Assembly: GCA_036389295.1 (NCBI GenBank)
Contig: DASVQB010000042.1
Coordinates: forward strand, 1 to 20,400
Reading direction: 5' to 3'
DNA from: AC-37 sp036389295
GTDB taxonomy: Bacteria; Actinomycetota; Thermoleophilia; Solirubrobacterales; Thermoleophilaceae
Length of the DNA: 20,400 nucleotides
Made by a program: the position numbers and the translations under genes. The notes under the pieces were generated by a model. That model did no database searches. It was not told the DNA's origin and saw nothing but the letters and a program-made list of their open reading frames with translations. Shown in pieces: positions 6,997 through 13,889 of this stretch (positions are counted from its first letter, which is position 1; every line of letters starts with the position of its first letter).

Positions 6997-8081
6997 GCGC
7001 TCGGCGCCGGCATCCGCGTGATCTCGAGCGCGGCCTCGGCGAGCTGGGGGACCCCCTTGTCGAACAGCTTGAGGTAGGGGTCGTCGGTGGTGCCCGCCAG
7101 CGAGCGCTTGTAGTTGCCCTCCATGAACACCGCCGCCTTCCAGAGCGCGAGCGCCTGGTACCAGCGGAGGTCGGACATCGAGCGGCCTGTCCGCTCCTCG
7201 TAGCGGGCGACCAGCTCGTCGCGCGACAGGAAGCCCTCCGCGTGCGTGACGGTCAGCCGGTCGAACATCGTCTCGAGCCGCTCGGCGTCGGTCTTCTCCG
7301 ACCACGTGGCTGTGATGTAGCCGATGTCGGCGAGCGGGTCGCCGATCGTGGCCATCTCCCAGTCGAAGATCGCGATCAGCCGGGCCGGCGCGCCGTGCGC
7401 GAACATCGTGTTGCCGAGCCGGTAGTCGCCGTGCACGATCGTGGCCGGCGGCGACTCGGGCATGTTCCGCGCGAGCCAGTCGCCGACCTCCTGCACCAGC
7501 GCCAGCTCGCGCGTCTTGTTGATCTCCCACAGCCCGTTGAAGCGCCGCAGCTGGCGCTCCAGGTAGCCGGTCGGCTTGCCGAACCCCTCGAGGCCGCACG
7601 CGCGCCAGTCGACCGCGTGCATCTCGGCGAGCGAGTCGACCAGCTCGCACGAGATGCGCCGGCGCTCCTCAGGGTTCGACAGCGGCTCGGGGACGTCCGT
7701 CGTGATGACGTCCCCCTCGAGGTACTCCATGAGGTAGAACGGGACGCCGAGGACCGACTCGTCGTCGCAGGCGGCGATCACCCGCGGCGTGCGCACGTCG
7801 GCGTCCGCCACCGCGCTCAGGAGCCGCGCCTCGCGCAGCACGTCGTGAGCCGTCGGCGGCAGCGGCGGGCGCGGCGGGCGGCGCAGGACGACCCGCTCGC
7901 CGCCGCGGCGGACCAGGTAGGTGACGTTCGAGTGGCCCTCGCCGATCCGCTCGGCCTCGACCGGCCCGGAGCCGACCCCGCGCCCGTCGAGGAACTCGGC
8001 GAGCGGCTCGAGCACGACGAGCGGCGGGAGCTCCTGCTCCGCCGCCTGCTCGCGGGTCTCGACGACGTCGAGGGCGGTCAC
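6993..8081 (-). CDS. APH-fold phosphotransferase of the ACAD10/11 and LvaA-like type
   Basis: A 362-residue kinase-like protein. A Gly-rich loop (IGEGHSNVTYLV, 47-58), an ATP Lys region (VVLRRPP), YLMEYLEGDVI (hinge, 117-126), catalytic HGDYRLGN (217-224, Asp219) and the DFG-like IFDWEMATIGDPLADIGY (Asp240) are all intact. The pattern is that of acyl-CoA-associated APH proteins rather than antibiotic kinases. The start is GTG 8081, supported by AAGGAG (8086-8091) four bases upstream; the open frame runs further but that is divergent promoter space. It is followed without a gap by a HAD hydrolase. Inference: phosphorylation of a hydroxyacyl-CoA or related hydroxylated metabolite. No acyl-CoA dehydrogenase is in view, so the substrate is not established. 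Confidence 0.9.
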   Translation of the reverse strand: MTALDVVETREQAAEQELPPLVVLEPLAEFLDGRGVGSGPVEAERIGEGHSNVTYLVRRGGERVVLRRPPRPPLPPTAHDVLREARLLSAVADADVRTPRVIAACDDESVLGVPFYLMEYLEGDVITTDVPEPLSNPEERRRISCELVDSLAEMHAVDWRACGLEGFGKPTGYLERQLRRFNGLWEINKTRELALVQEVGDWLARNMPESPPATIVHGDYRLGNTMFAHGAPARLIAIFDWEMATIGDPLADIGYITATWSEKTDAERLETMFDRLTVTHAEGFLSRDELVARYEERTGRSMSDLRWYQALALWKAAVFMEGNYKRSLAGTTDDPYLKLFDKGVPQLAEAALEITRMPAPSA

Positions 8082-8163
8082 GGAGCTCCTTCGCGCGCGG
8101 TCACGGCGCGGAATCCTTGCATCCGTCGAACCGTCGCGCCTCGTACGCCGTATCAAGGACCAC

Positions 8164-8850
8164 GTGAGGAGGGCGACTGTCGCGACATCGCTGGGGCTGG
8201 CGGCGCTGCTCGCCGCCGCGCCGTCGCTCGCCGCCGACCAGACGGTCCACGCCACCGGGTCGAGCACGTTCTCCCCGAAGACGGTGACGATCGCGGTGGG
8301 CGAGTCGGTCACGTTCACGAACGACGGCGGCATCCACAACGTCCGGTTCGACGACGGCCAGTTCACCCAGCCGTCGTCGCCGTCGGCGGTCTGGTCGAGC
8401 GACCCGAAGCGCACCTTCGACGCGCCCGGCACCTACCGCTACTACTGCGAGCAGCACGGCGGGCCCGGCGGCGTCGGGATGGCCGGCACCGTCGTCGTGC
8501 AGCAGCCCGGCTCGGGCGGCGGGGACACGACCGCCCCGGCCGTCGACTCCCTGCGCGTGACGCCCGCGACCTTCTGCAACCGGAAGACCGGCAAGTGCCC
8601 GAAGCGCGGCGCCCGGCTCCGCTTCACCCTCTCCGAGGACGCCCGCGTGACCGGGCCGATCGTCCGCCGCAGGGACGGCAAGACCGTCGGCAAGGTCGCG
8701 ATCGACGGCAGGGCCGGCAAGAACGACGTCAAGTTCTCCGGCAAGGGCCTCGCGCTCGGGAAGTACCGGCTCACGCTCACCGCGAAGGACGCGGCGGGCA
8801 ACGTCTCGCCGGCCGCGAAGGCCAGCTTCAAGATCGCGACGAAGCGCTAG
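8164..8850 (+). CDS. Secreted blue-copper (plastocyanin-like) protein with a C-terminal beta module
   Basis: A 228-residue exported protein. Signal peptide 1-23 (VRRATVATSLGLAALLAAAP, cleavage after SLA). The cupredoxin domain spans about 26-113 with a full type 1 copper set: His58 in GIHNV, then Cys95, His98 and Met106 in YYCEQH...GM. After a Gly-rich linker, residues 122-228 form a beta-rich domain with a Cys138-x6-Cys145 pair (CNRKTGKC) and SEDARVTGPIVRRRDG, a style common in exported proteins of Solirubrobacterales-type bacteria; I infer an Ig-like fold. I chose GTG 8164 because it opens the signal peptide; AAGGA lies 4 bases upstream. Probable role: electron transfer or copper binding outside the membrane. 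It is divergent from the APH kinase. Confidence 0.9.
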   Translation: MRRATVATSLGLAALLAAAPSLAADQTVHATGSSTFSPKTVTIAVGESVTFTNDGGIHNVRFDDGQFTQPSSPSAVWSSDPKRTFDAPGTYRYYCEQHGGPGGVGMAGTVVVQQPGSGGGDTTAPAVDSLRVTPATFCNRKTGKCPKRGARLRFTLSEDARVTGPIVRRRDGKTVGKVAIDGRAGKNDVKFSGKGLALGKYRLTLTAKDAAGNVSPAAKASFKIATKR

Positions 8851-8866
8851 CTGCGCCAGGGGGGCG

Positions 8867-8895
8867 GCGGTGCCGGCCGCGCCCGCCGGCACCGC
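8867..8895. terminator. 11-bp GC hairpin between convergent genes
   Basis: GCGGTGCCGGC (8867-8877) and GCCGGCACCGC (8885-8895) form a perfect 11-bp stem with a 7-base loop between the blue-copper gene stop (8850) and the RpiB-like gene stop (8903). There is no U tract on either strand. It could serve both directions. Confidence 0.6.
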
Positions 8896-8902
8896 GGCGC
8901 GC

Positions 8903-9337
8903 CTAGATCTCGTCCAGGTGGCGCACGTTCGCCGCGTCGTCCTCGTCGGCGGACGGCTCGGCCTCGAGCCACGCGTCGAGGATCTCGCCGAGCAGCGCCT
9001 CGCTTGTGGTCCGCAGCGACAGCGCGAGCACGTTCGCGTCGTTCCAGCGCCGCGCCCCGCGGGCCGTCTCGGCGTCGCCGCACAGCGCCGCGCGCACGCC
9101 GCCGACCTTGTTCGCCGCGATCGAGGCGCCCGTGCCGGTCCAGCAGCACACGACGGCCCGGTCGGCGCGCCCCTCCGCCACGTCGCGCGCGGCGGCCTCG
9201 CTGGCCCAGGCCCAGTCGGGCCGCTCGCCGTCGGCCAGCGCGCCGTGGACCACCGGCTCGTGGCCGCGGCGGCGGAGCTCCTCGACGACGGCCTCGGCCA
9301 CGCCGGTCCTCTCGTCGCTCGAGACCGCGATCCGCAC
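8903..9337 (-). CDS. Divergent RpiB/LacA/LacB-family sugar-phosphate isomerase-like protein
   Basis: 144 residues, the usual family length. The core CWTGTGASIAANKVGGVRAAL (65-85) and WNDANVLAL (98-106) are unmistakably RpiB/LacAB. Compared with E. coli RpiB, which I recall using Cys66, Thr68, His10 and His99, the Cys (C65) and Thr (T67) are kept. The first His is lost (SSDERTG instead of SDHAG), and the His before NDANVL is Trp98. The start is GTG 9337 (VRIAVSSDERTG); a longer frame exists upstream but contains no family sequence. TATCCT (9345-9350) ends 7 bases before the GTG, so the mRNA is probably leaderless. Ribose-5-phosphate isomerase activity should not be assumed given the replaced His residues. 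Confidence 0.85.
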   Translation of the reverse strand: MRIAVSSDERTGVAEAVVEELRRRGHEPVVHGALADGERPDWAWASEAAARDVAEGRADRAVVCCWTGTGASIAANKVGGVRAALCGDAETARGARRWNDANVLALSLRTTSEALLGEILDAWLEAEPSADEDDAANVRHLDEI

Positions 9338-9344
9338 GCCGCCG

Positions 9345-9350
9345 AGGATA
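9345..9350 (-). promoter_or_regulatory. -10 box of the RpiB-like gene (leaderless)
   Basis: TATCCT on the minus strand, 7 bases before GTG 9337. No Shine-Dalgarno is present. Confidence 0.5.
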
Positions 9351-9383
9351 GGCGCGCGGACCGGGGCGCACGCGCCAGGGCGC

Positions 9384-9412
9384 TGGACGAACGCGACGGT
9401 CGACCTTACGCT
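9384..9412 (+). promoter_or_regulatory. Promoter of the two-domain copper protein
   Basis: TGGACG (9384-9389), a 17-base spacer and TACGCT (9407-9412). The gene then has GAGGA (9418-9422) six bases before GTG 9429, so it is led by a short leader with a ribosome site, unlike most neighbours. Confidence 0.5.
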
Positions 9413-9428
9413 GTATTGAGGACTCGCC

Positions 9429-10808
9429 GTGAAGCGCCTCTGGCCGATGCTGCTCGCGACGTGCGCCGCCGTCCTGGTCGGCGCGCCGTCCGCGTTCGCC
9501 GACACGCACACGCAGACGTTCGACTACCCGGTCTCGATGGACCCGTTCGAGGTCAAGCAGGACCTGACCTACGGCATCGAGACGCCGAAGGTGGACGGGT
9601 TCATCACGGCGATGAGCGTGAACGTGGTCGACCCGGACGGATCGCCCGTGCCGATCAACCGGCTGATGCTGCACCACATCGTCTTCGCGAAGATCGGGCC
9701 GAAGAACCCCGCCTGCGGCAGCTACACCGCGTTCGACTCGAAGACCCAGCTGCCCGCGCTCGCCGAGCCCTTCTACGGCAACGGCGAGGAGCGCAACGTC
9801 CTGGTGCTCCCGCCCGGCTACGGCTACCCGGTCGCGAAGGGCGACGTCTGGACGATGGCCTGGATGCTGATGAACCACCGGCCGAAGGCCGACGCCGCGC
9901 TGATCCGCTACACCGTCACGTGGGAGGACGCGGACGCCCCGCTCAAGCCGGTGCTGCCGATCTGGCTCGACGTGGAGAACTGCCGCGCCGACCCGGTCTA
10001 CGACGTGCCCGGCTCCGGCAAGCCGGCGGTCCACGAGCGGCGCTACGAGGTGCCGGCCCCGGCTTCCGGCCGGATCGTGGCGGCGGGCGGGCACGTGCAC
10101 GGCGGGGCGAAGGACCTGATCCTCTCCCAGCCCGAGTGCGGCAACCGCGAGATCTTCCGCTCCACGCCGGCGTGGGGGACCTCCGACCACCAGTTCTACA
10201 AGGTGCGCCCGATCCTCCACGAGCCGGGGCCGATCTCGATGAGCGGCATGCTCAGCACGGAGGGCTTCCCCGTCCGCCAGGGGGACCGCATCCGCCTGAC
10301 ATCGCGGTACGACAACACCCGGCCGCACACGCGCGTGATGGGGATCTCGGTCGTGTACCTGGCGCCGGGCGAGGTGACCGAGCGGTGCGGCCCGCCCCCG
10401 AGCGACCTCCAGGTGATCCAGCCGGCCGACCTCGCCGGCACGCCGTACCGGACGAGGACGCCGGCGTTCACCGTCCCCCTCACGGGCGTCGGCCCGAACG
10501 GGCGGGCGGTGTCGATCTCGCGGCCGCCGGGGGCCACCACGGCCCTCGCCGACGGCTCGACGCTGGGCGTACGCAACTACTCGCTCGGGCGGCCGAACGT
10601 GCGGGTCGCGAAGGGCTCGCGGCTCAACTGGCGGTTCAACTCCGCGACGCTCCACAACGTGACGCTCGCGAACGGCCCGCGCGGCTTCTCGTCGCCGAAC
10701 CTGAACGACGGCCGCAAGTTCGGCTTCAAGTTCAAGGTGCCCGGCACCTACCGGATGTTCTGCGGGCTGCACCCGGTCTCGATGACGCAGACCGTGACCG
10801 TCCGCTGA
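9429..10808 (+). CDS. Secreted two-domain copper protein: PHM/SURNod19-like domain plus C-terminal cupredoxin
   Basis: A 459-residue exported protein. Signal peptide 1-24 (cleavage after AFA). Residues ~30-315 hold paired His motifs: LMLHHIVF (His82/83), WMLMNH (His150), GGHVHGG (His222/224) and RPHTRVMG (His300). The arrangement recalls copper type II monooxygenases (PHM/DBM) and the plant SURNod19 family, which has similar HH, GGHxH and H..VMG segments. Residues ~385-459 form a cupredoxin with His409 (LHNVTL), then Cys445, His448 and Met452 (FCGLHPVSM), a complete type 1 site. A separate start site and SD (GAGGA) are present. Inference: a periplasmic or extracellular copper oxidoreductase with an internal electron-transfer domain. 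Substrate unknown; the first domain may be non-catalytic. Confidence 0.8.
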   Translation: MKRLWPMLLATCAAVLVGAPSAFADTHTQTFDYPVSMDPFEVKQDLTYGIETPKVDGFITAMSVNVVDPDGSPVPINRLMLHHIVFAKIGPKNPACGSYTAFDSKTQLPALAEPFYGNGEERNVLVLPPGYGYPVAKGDVWTMAWMLMNHRPKADAALIRYTVTWEDADAPLKPVLPIWLDVENCRADPVYDVPGSGKPAVHERRYEVPAPASGRIVAAGGHVHGGAKDLILSQPECGNREIFRSTPAWGTSDHQFYKVRPILHEPGPISMSGMLSTEGFPVRQGDRIRLTSRYDNTRPHTRVMGISVVYLAPGEVTERCGPPPSDLQVIQPADLAGTPYRTRTPAFTVPLTGVGPNGRAVSISRPPGATTALADGSTLGVRNYSLGRPNVRVAKGSRLNWRFNSATLHNVTLANGPRGFSSPNLNDGRKFGFKFKVPGTYRMFCGLHPVSMTQTVTVR

Positions 10809-10840
10809 GCCGGGCGACCGCCCGCCGCGAGCCCGCGACC

Positions 10841-10846
10841 TAACCT
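10841..10846 (+). promoter_or_regulatory. -10 box of the Fpg/Nei gene (leaderless)
   Basis: TAACCT, then 6 bases, then GTG 10853. It lies in the 44-base gap after the copper-protein gene; no Shine-Dalgarno is present. Confidence 0.5.
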
Positions 10847-10852
10847 GGGCAC

Positions 10853-11701
10853 GTGCCCGAGCTGCCCGAGGTCGAGATCGTCGCGCGCCGGCTCGACCGG
10901 GCGCTCGCGGGCGCGGAGGTCGAGTCCGCGCTCGCGCCCGGCATGGTCACGATGAAGACGTTCGACCCGCCGCTCGACGCGCTCGCCGGCCGCGAGGTGA
11001 CGCGCGTGCGGAGGGTGGGGAAGATGCCGGTCGTCGAGCTCGGCGACCTGGCGCTGCTCGTGCACCTGATGTCGGCGGGCAGGCTCGGCGTGTTCGACGA
11101 GCGCGCGTCGCTGCGCGACAGGCGGGCGCGGCTGCTCGTCCGCCTGACCGACGGCCGCGAGCTGCGGCTGCGGGAGTTCGGCACCCAGCAGCGCGCCTGG
11201 GTCAAGCTGCTGCCGGCCGGCGACGTCGAGCGCGACGAGGCCGTGGCCACGCTCGGGCCGGAGGCCTGGCCGCCGCCCCCGCTCGACGAGCTCGCGGCGC
11301 TCGTCGACCAGCCGCGCCACCTCCACCCGCTGCTGCGCGACCAGCGCACGATCGCCGGCGTCGGCCGCTCGTGGGTCGACGAGGTGCTGTGGCACGCCGA
11401 GCTGTCGCCGTTCCGGAAGGGGTCGGACCTCGAGCCGGGCGACGTCGAGCGGCTCCGCTCGGCCCTCGACGAGGTGCTCGGCGGCGCGCTCGAGCACTAC
11501 GAGCGGGTGGTCGGCGACTCGCTCCCGGACAAGGCGCCGATGCCGCTCCAGGTCCACCGCCGCCAGGGCGAGCCGTGCCCGCGCTGCGGCGCGACGATCG
11601 AGGCGGTCCACTTCAAGGACTACGTGATGTGCTACTGCCCGGCCGAGCAGACCGGCGGGCGCGTGCTGAAGGACCGGCGGCTCTCGCGGCTCCTGAAGTG
11701 A
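10853..11701 (+). CDS. Fpg/Nei-family DNA glycosylase with an atypical zinc finger
   Basis: 282 residues; base-excision repair of oxidised bases with AP-lyase activity. The N-terminus PELPEVEIV provides the catalytic Pro and Glu. RRVGKMPVVEL contains the phosphate-contacting Lys, LVHLMSAGRL and REFGTQQRAW follow, and IAGVGRSWVDEVLWHAELSP is the helix-two-turns-helix. The C-terminal finger starts CPRCG and ends YCPAEQTGGR: the fourth expected Cys is Glu, while an additional Cys lies two residues before the third. The family Arg in the finger is also changed (FKDYVMCY). The start is GTG 10853, leaderless by TAACCT six bases upstream. I name the family, not Fpg versus Nei, because specificity cannot be read from sequence. 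Confidence 0.9.
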   Translation: MPELPEVEIVARRLDRALAGAEVESALAPGMVTMKTFDPPLDALAGREVTRVRRVGKMPVVELGDLALLVHLMSAGRLGVFDERASLRDRRARLLVRLTDGRELRLREFGTQQRAWVKLLPAGDVERDEAVATLGPEAWPPPPLDELAALVDQPRHLHPLLRDQRTIAGVGRSWVDEVLWHAELSPFRKGSDLEPGDVERLRSALDEVLGGALEHYERVVGDSLPDKAPMPLQVHRRQGEPCPRCGATIEAVHFKDYVMCYCPAEQTGGRVLKDRRLSRLLK

Positions 11702-11727
11702 GCGGGCCGGCCGGGGCGGAGCCGGCC

Positions 11728-11733
11728 TAAGGT
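11728..11733 (+). promoter_or_regulatory. -10 box of the flippase-like gene (leaderless)
   Basis: TAAGGT, then 6 bases, then GTG 11740; no Shine-Dalgarno. The spacing is the same as for the Fpg/Nei gene just upstream. Confidence 0.5.
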
Positions 11734-11739
11734 TGGGCC

Positions 11740-12726
11740 GTGCCCCCGCTCGCGGACCTCGGCGAGTCGTTCCGGTCGTTCTTCGACGCGGTCGAGGAGT
11801 TCTTCTCGAACCTGGCGGCGGTGCAGTGGGGGTCGCTCGCGTTCGCGCTCGTCGCGTTCGGGGCGTACCTGACGCTGCGCTCGCGGGCGTCGTTCAACAT
11901 CCTGCGGGCCGCCTACCCGGACGCCGACTTCCGCTGGCGCGAGATCTGGGGCGCGTACATGGCGGGCTACGGGTTCAACAGCGTGATCCCGGCCCGCGGC
12001 GGCGACGTGGTGCGCCTGTTCCTGACGAAGAACGCGATCCCGAGCGCCAACTACCCAGCCACCGCGTCGGCGTTCAGCGTCGAGCTGCTGTTCGACGTCG
12101 TGGCCGGCGGCTCGATGCTCCTGTTCTCGCTCACGCAGGGCGTCTTCCCGAAGCCGCCCGACCTCTCGAAGCTGAACGCGTTCGAGCTCTCGTACTTCGC
12201 CCAGCACCCGAAGTTCACGCTGTTCCTGCTCACGGCGCTCGGGATCGCGACGGTCGCGGGCACCGCCCTGCTGTCGGCGCGCGTCCGGGCGTTCTGGGCG
12301 CGCGTCCGCCAGGGCCTCACGATCCTGCGCGACCGGCGCCGCTACGTGCGCGAGGTGTTCGCGATCCAGGCGGCGGGCTGGGCGTTCCGCTTCACCGCGT
12401 TCTGGTTCCTGCTCGAGGCGTTCAACATCGGCGGCTCGGTGAAGAACGTGATGCTCGTGCTCGGCGTGCAGGCCGTGTCGGCGGCGCTCCCGTTCACGCC
12501 CGGCGGCGCCGGGGCGCAGCAGGCGCTTCTGGTCAAGGTGTTCGGCGGCTCGTCGGCGGTGGCCGCGTACTCGGTCGGCCAGCAGATCGCCATCGCGGCG
12601 TTCACGTTCGCGGTGGGCTTCGGCGCGCTCGCCGTCATCTTCAGGATGCGGAGCTTCAAGGACGTGATCGCGCGCGGCCGCCGCGACCGCGAGGCCGAGG
12701 ATGAGGACGTGGCGCAGCCCGCCTAG
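11740..12726 (+). CDS. LPG-synthase TM-region / UPF0104-type membrane protein (flippase-like)
   Basis: A 328-residue polytopic membrane protein. I count about seven to eight hydrophobic segments, among them WGSLAFALVAFGAYLTL, ELLFDVVAGGSMLLFSL, FLLTALGIATVAGTALL and IAIAAFTFAVGFGALAVIF. The conserved GYGFNSVIPARGGDVVRLF (about residues 73-91) and PFTPGGAGAQQALLVKVF segments are typical of the lysylphosphatidylglycerol synthase TM-region family (PF03706 as I recall it), which moves lipids or polyprenyl-linked sugars across the membrane. There is no soluble aminoacyl-transferase domain, so it is not a full MprF. Start GTG 11740 by the -10/GTG spacing. Its stop codon overlaps the stop of the opposite gene at a CTAG. 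Confidence 0.88.
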   Translation: MPPLADLGESFRSFFDAVEEFFSNLAAVQWGSLAFALVAFGAYLTLRSRASFNILRAAYPDADFRWREIWGAYMAGYGFNSVIPARGGDVVRLFLTKNAIPSANYPATASAFSVELLFDVVAGGSMLLFSLTQGVFPKPPDLSKLNAFELSYFAQHPKFTLFLLTALGIATVAGTALLSARVRAFWARVRQGLTILRDRRRYVREVFAIQAAGWAFRFTAFWFLLEAFNIGGSVKNVMLVLGVQAVSAALPFTPGGAGAQQALLVKVFGGSSAVAAYSVGQQIAIAAFTFAVGFGALAVIFRMRSFKDVIARGRRDREAEDEDVAQPA

Positions 12727-13004
12727 GTGCCGAACCCCTCGCGCGCCTCGCGCACGAGGGTGACCGCCTCGGGGAACAGCTTGACCATCGCCGAGCGGAC
12801 CTCCTCGGCCTGCTGCTCGGGGTTGCCCTGGAGGTTCAGCCGCGCGATGCCGGCGACGGTCATCTCGACCGCCAGCCTGATCGCGTTGTCGGCCCAGGCG
12901 ACGCGCTGCGCGCCCTGCATCTGCTCGGCCAGCTCGGCCATCCGGCGCCGCAGCTCGTCGGGGTCGCCGAACAGGCCGCCGAACGGGTCTTCCTCGGAGG
13001 ACAC
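12723..13004 (-). CDS. Small helical protein of unknown function
   Basis: 93 residues from GTG 13004 (VSSEEDPFGGLFGDPDELRR...). I do not recognise a family. It is acidic at the N-terminus with a DPFGGLFGDP segment, then two predicted helices (DELRRRMAELAEQMQGAQRV and the QQAEEVRSAMVKLF region); no signal peptide, membrane segment or cysteines. I rejected the longer frame to 13055 because a strong TACAAT box (13011-13016) lies 6 bases before the GTG, implying a leaderless mRNA that starts there. The gene is divergent from the dehydrogenase by 38 bases and convergent with the flippase gene, sharing CTAG stops. Codon use matches the neighbours. Confidence 0.75.
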   Translation of the reverse strand: MSSEEDPFGGLFGDPDELRRRMAELAEQMQGAQRVAWADNAIRLAVEMTVAGIARLNLQGNPEQQAEEVRSAMVKLFPEAVTLVREAREGFGT

Positions 13005-13010
13005 GCGTCG

Positions 13011-13031
13011 ATTGTACGGCTCAGGTAGCCT
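13011..13031. promoter_or_regulatory. Overlapping divergent promoters
   Basis: TACAAT on the minus strand (13011-13016) serves GTG 13004, 6 bases away. TAGCCT on the plus strand (13026-13031) serves ATG 13043, 11 bases away. The two -10 boxes are only 9 bases apart, so polymerases could not occupy both at once. Confidence 0.5.
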
Positions 13032-13042
13032 CGCGCTCCTAG

Positions 13043-13849
13043 ATGTCCCTGCCACCGCCGAGCGACTCCTCGACCTGCCTGATCACGGGCGCGTCCGCGG
13101 GGATCGGCACCGAGCTCGCCCGGCAGCTAGCGGAGCGCGGCTACGGGGTCACGCTGGTGGCGCGCCGCAAGGACCGCCTGGAGGGCCTCGCCAGCGAGCT
13201 GTCCGACCGCCACGGCGTGAAGGCGGACACCGTAGCCTGCGACCTCTCCTCGGCCGCGGCCCGGGGACGGATGCTCGCGACCGTCGAGCGCCGCGGGCGG
13301 ACGGTGGAGGTGCTGGTCAACAACGCCGGCTTCGGCACGGCCGGCCGCTTCCGCGAGCTCGACGCCGACCGCGAGCTCGAAATGGTCAGGACGAACTGCG
13401 AGGCGGTCGTGCACCTCTGCGGGACCTTCGTCCCCGACATGGCGAGGCGCGGCCGCGGCGCGGTCCTGAACGTCGCCTCGACCGCCGCGTTCCAGCCGAT
13501 CCCGCGGCAGGCCACCTACGCCGCGACCAAGGCGCTCGTCCTCAGCTTCACCGACGCGCTGAGCGCCGAGCTGCGCGGCACGGGCGTGACCGTCACGTCG
13601 CTCTGCCCCGGCCCGGTGCCGACCGAGTTCGCCGCGGTCGCGGGGATCGAGGTGGGCGAGGACCTCAACATCCCGGGCGCGACGATGTCGCCGGCGGACA
13701 CGGCGGCGGCGGGGATCGAGGGGCTCGAGAAGGGCCGGCGCGTGGTGATCCCGGGCCCGCTCAACCGCGCCGGGGCGATGGCCGGCCGGCTGACGCCGCG
13801 GTTCGTCGCGCTCGAGGTCCTGAGGCGCTTCTACCCGGTCGGGAAGTAG
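13043..13849 (+). CDS. Short-chain dehydrogenase/reductase (SDR)
   Basis: 268 residues, classical SDR. The cofactor motif is TGASAGIG (15-22); ARRKDRL at the end of beta 2 suggests NADPH preference. NNAG (93-96) and the catalytic Ser146, Tyr159, Lys163 (NVAST...YAATK) are present, with CPGPVPTEF after beta 6. The length fits single-domain SDRs. The start is ATG 13043 with no Shine-Dalgarno; TAGCCT 11 bases upstream implies a very short leader. The substrate cannot be inferred: homologues of this type act on hydroxyacyl, keto or steroid-like compounds. It ends with a GC hairpin and is convergent with peptide deformylase. Confidence 0.92.
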   Translation: MSLPPPSDSSTCLITGASAGIGTELARQLAERGYGVTLVARRKDRLEGLASELSDRHGVKADTVACDLSSAAARGRMLATVERRGRTVEVLVNNAGFGTAGRFRELDADRELEMVRTNCEAVVHLCGTFVPDMARRGRGAVLNVASTAAFQPIPRQATYAATKALVLSFTDALSAELRGTGVTVTSLCPGPVPTEFAAVAGIEVGEDLNIPGATMSPADTAAAGIEGLEKGRRVVIPGPLNRAGAMAGRLTPRFVALEVLRRFYPVGK

Positions 13850-13855
13850 GCCGCC

Positions 13856-13874
13856 CGCCCGCCGCCGGCGGGCG
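13856..13874. terminator. GC hairpin between convergent SDR and def genes
   Basis: CGCCCGCCG (13856-13864) and CGGCGGGCG (13866-13874) flank a single C; as RNA a 7-bp stem with a 5-base loop. There is no U tract. It lies between stops at 13849 and 13890. Confidence 0.5.
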
Positions 13875-13889
13875 TCCGCCGGTGCACGC

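Noticed and set aside
6993..8081. Aminoglycoside resistance kinase
   Set aside because: The protein has the general APH fold, but its segments and pairing with a HAD gene fit the acyl-CoA-associated clade; no evidence for drug modification.
7242..10843. Long plus-strand frames of 554 codons (7242-8906) and 657 codons (8870-10843)
   Set aside because: Low-complexity Arg/Ala/Gly-rich readings with no motif; the first runs antisense to the APH gene, and both run out of frame across the copper proteins, the second also antisense to the RpiB-like gene.
12723..13055. Longer form of the small helical protein starting upstream at 13055
   Set aside because: The extra 17 codons overlap the SDR promoter and start codon, and the TACAAT box lies between them and GTG 13004.
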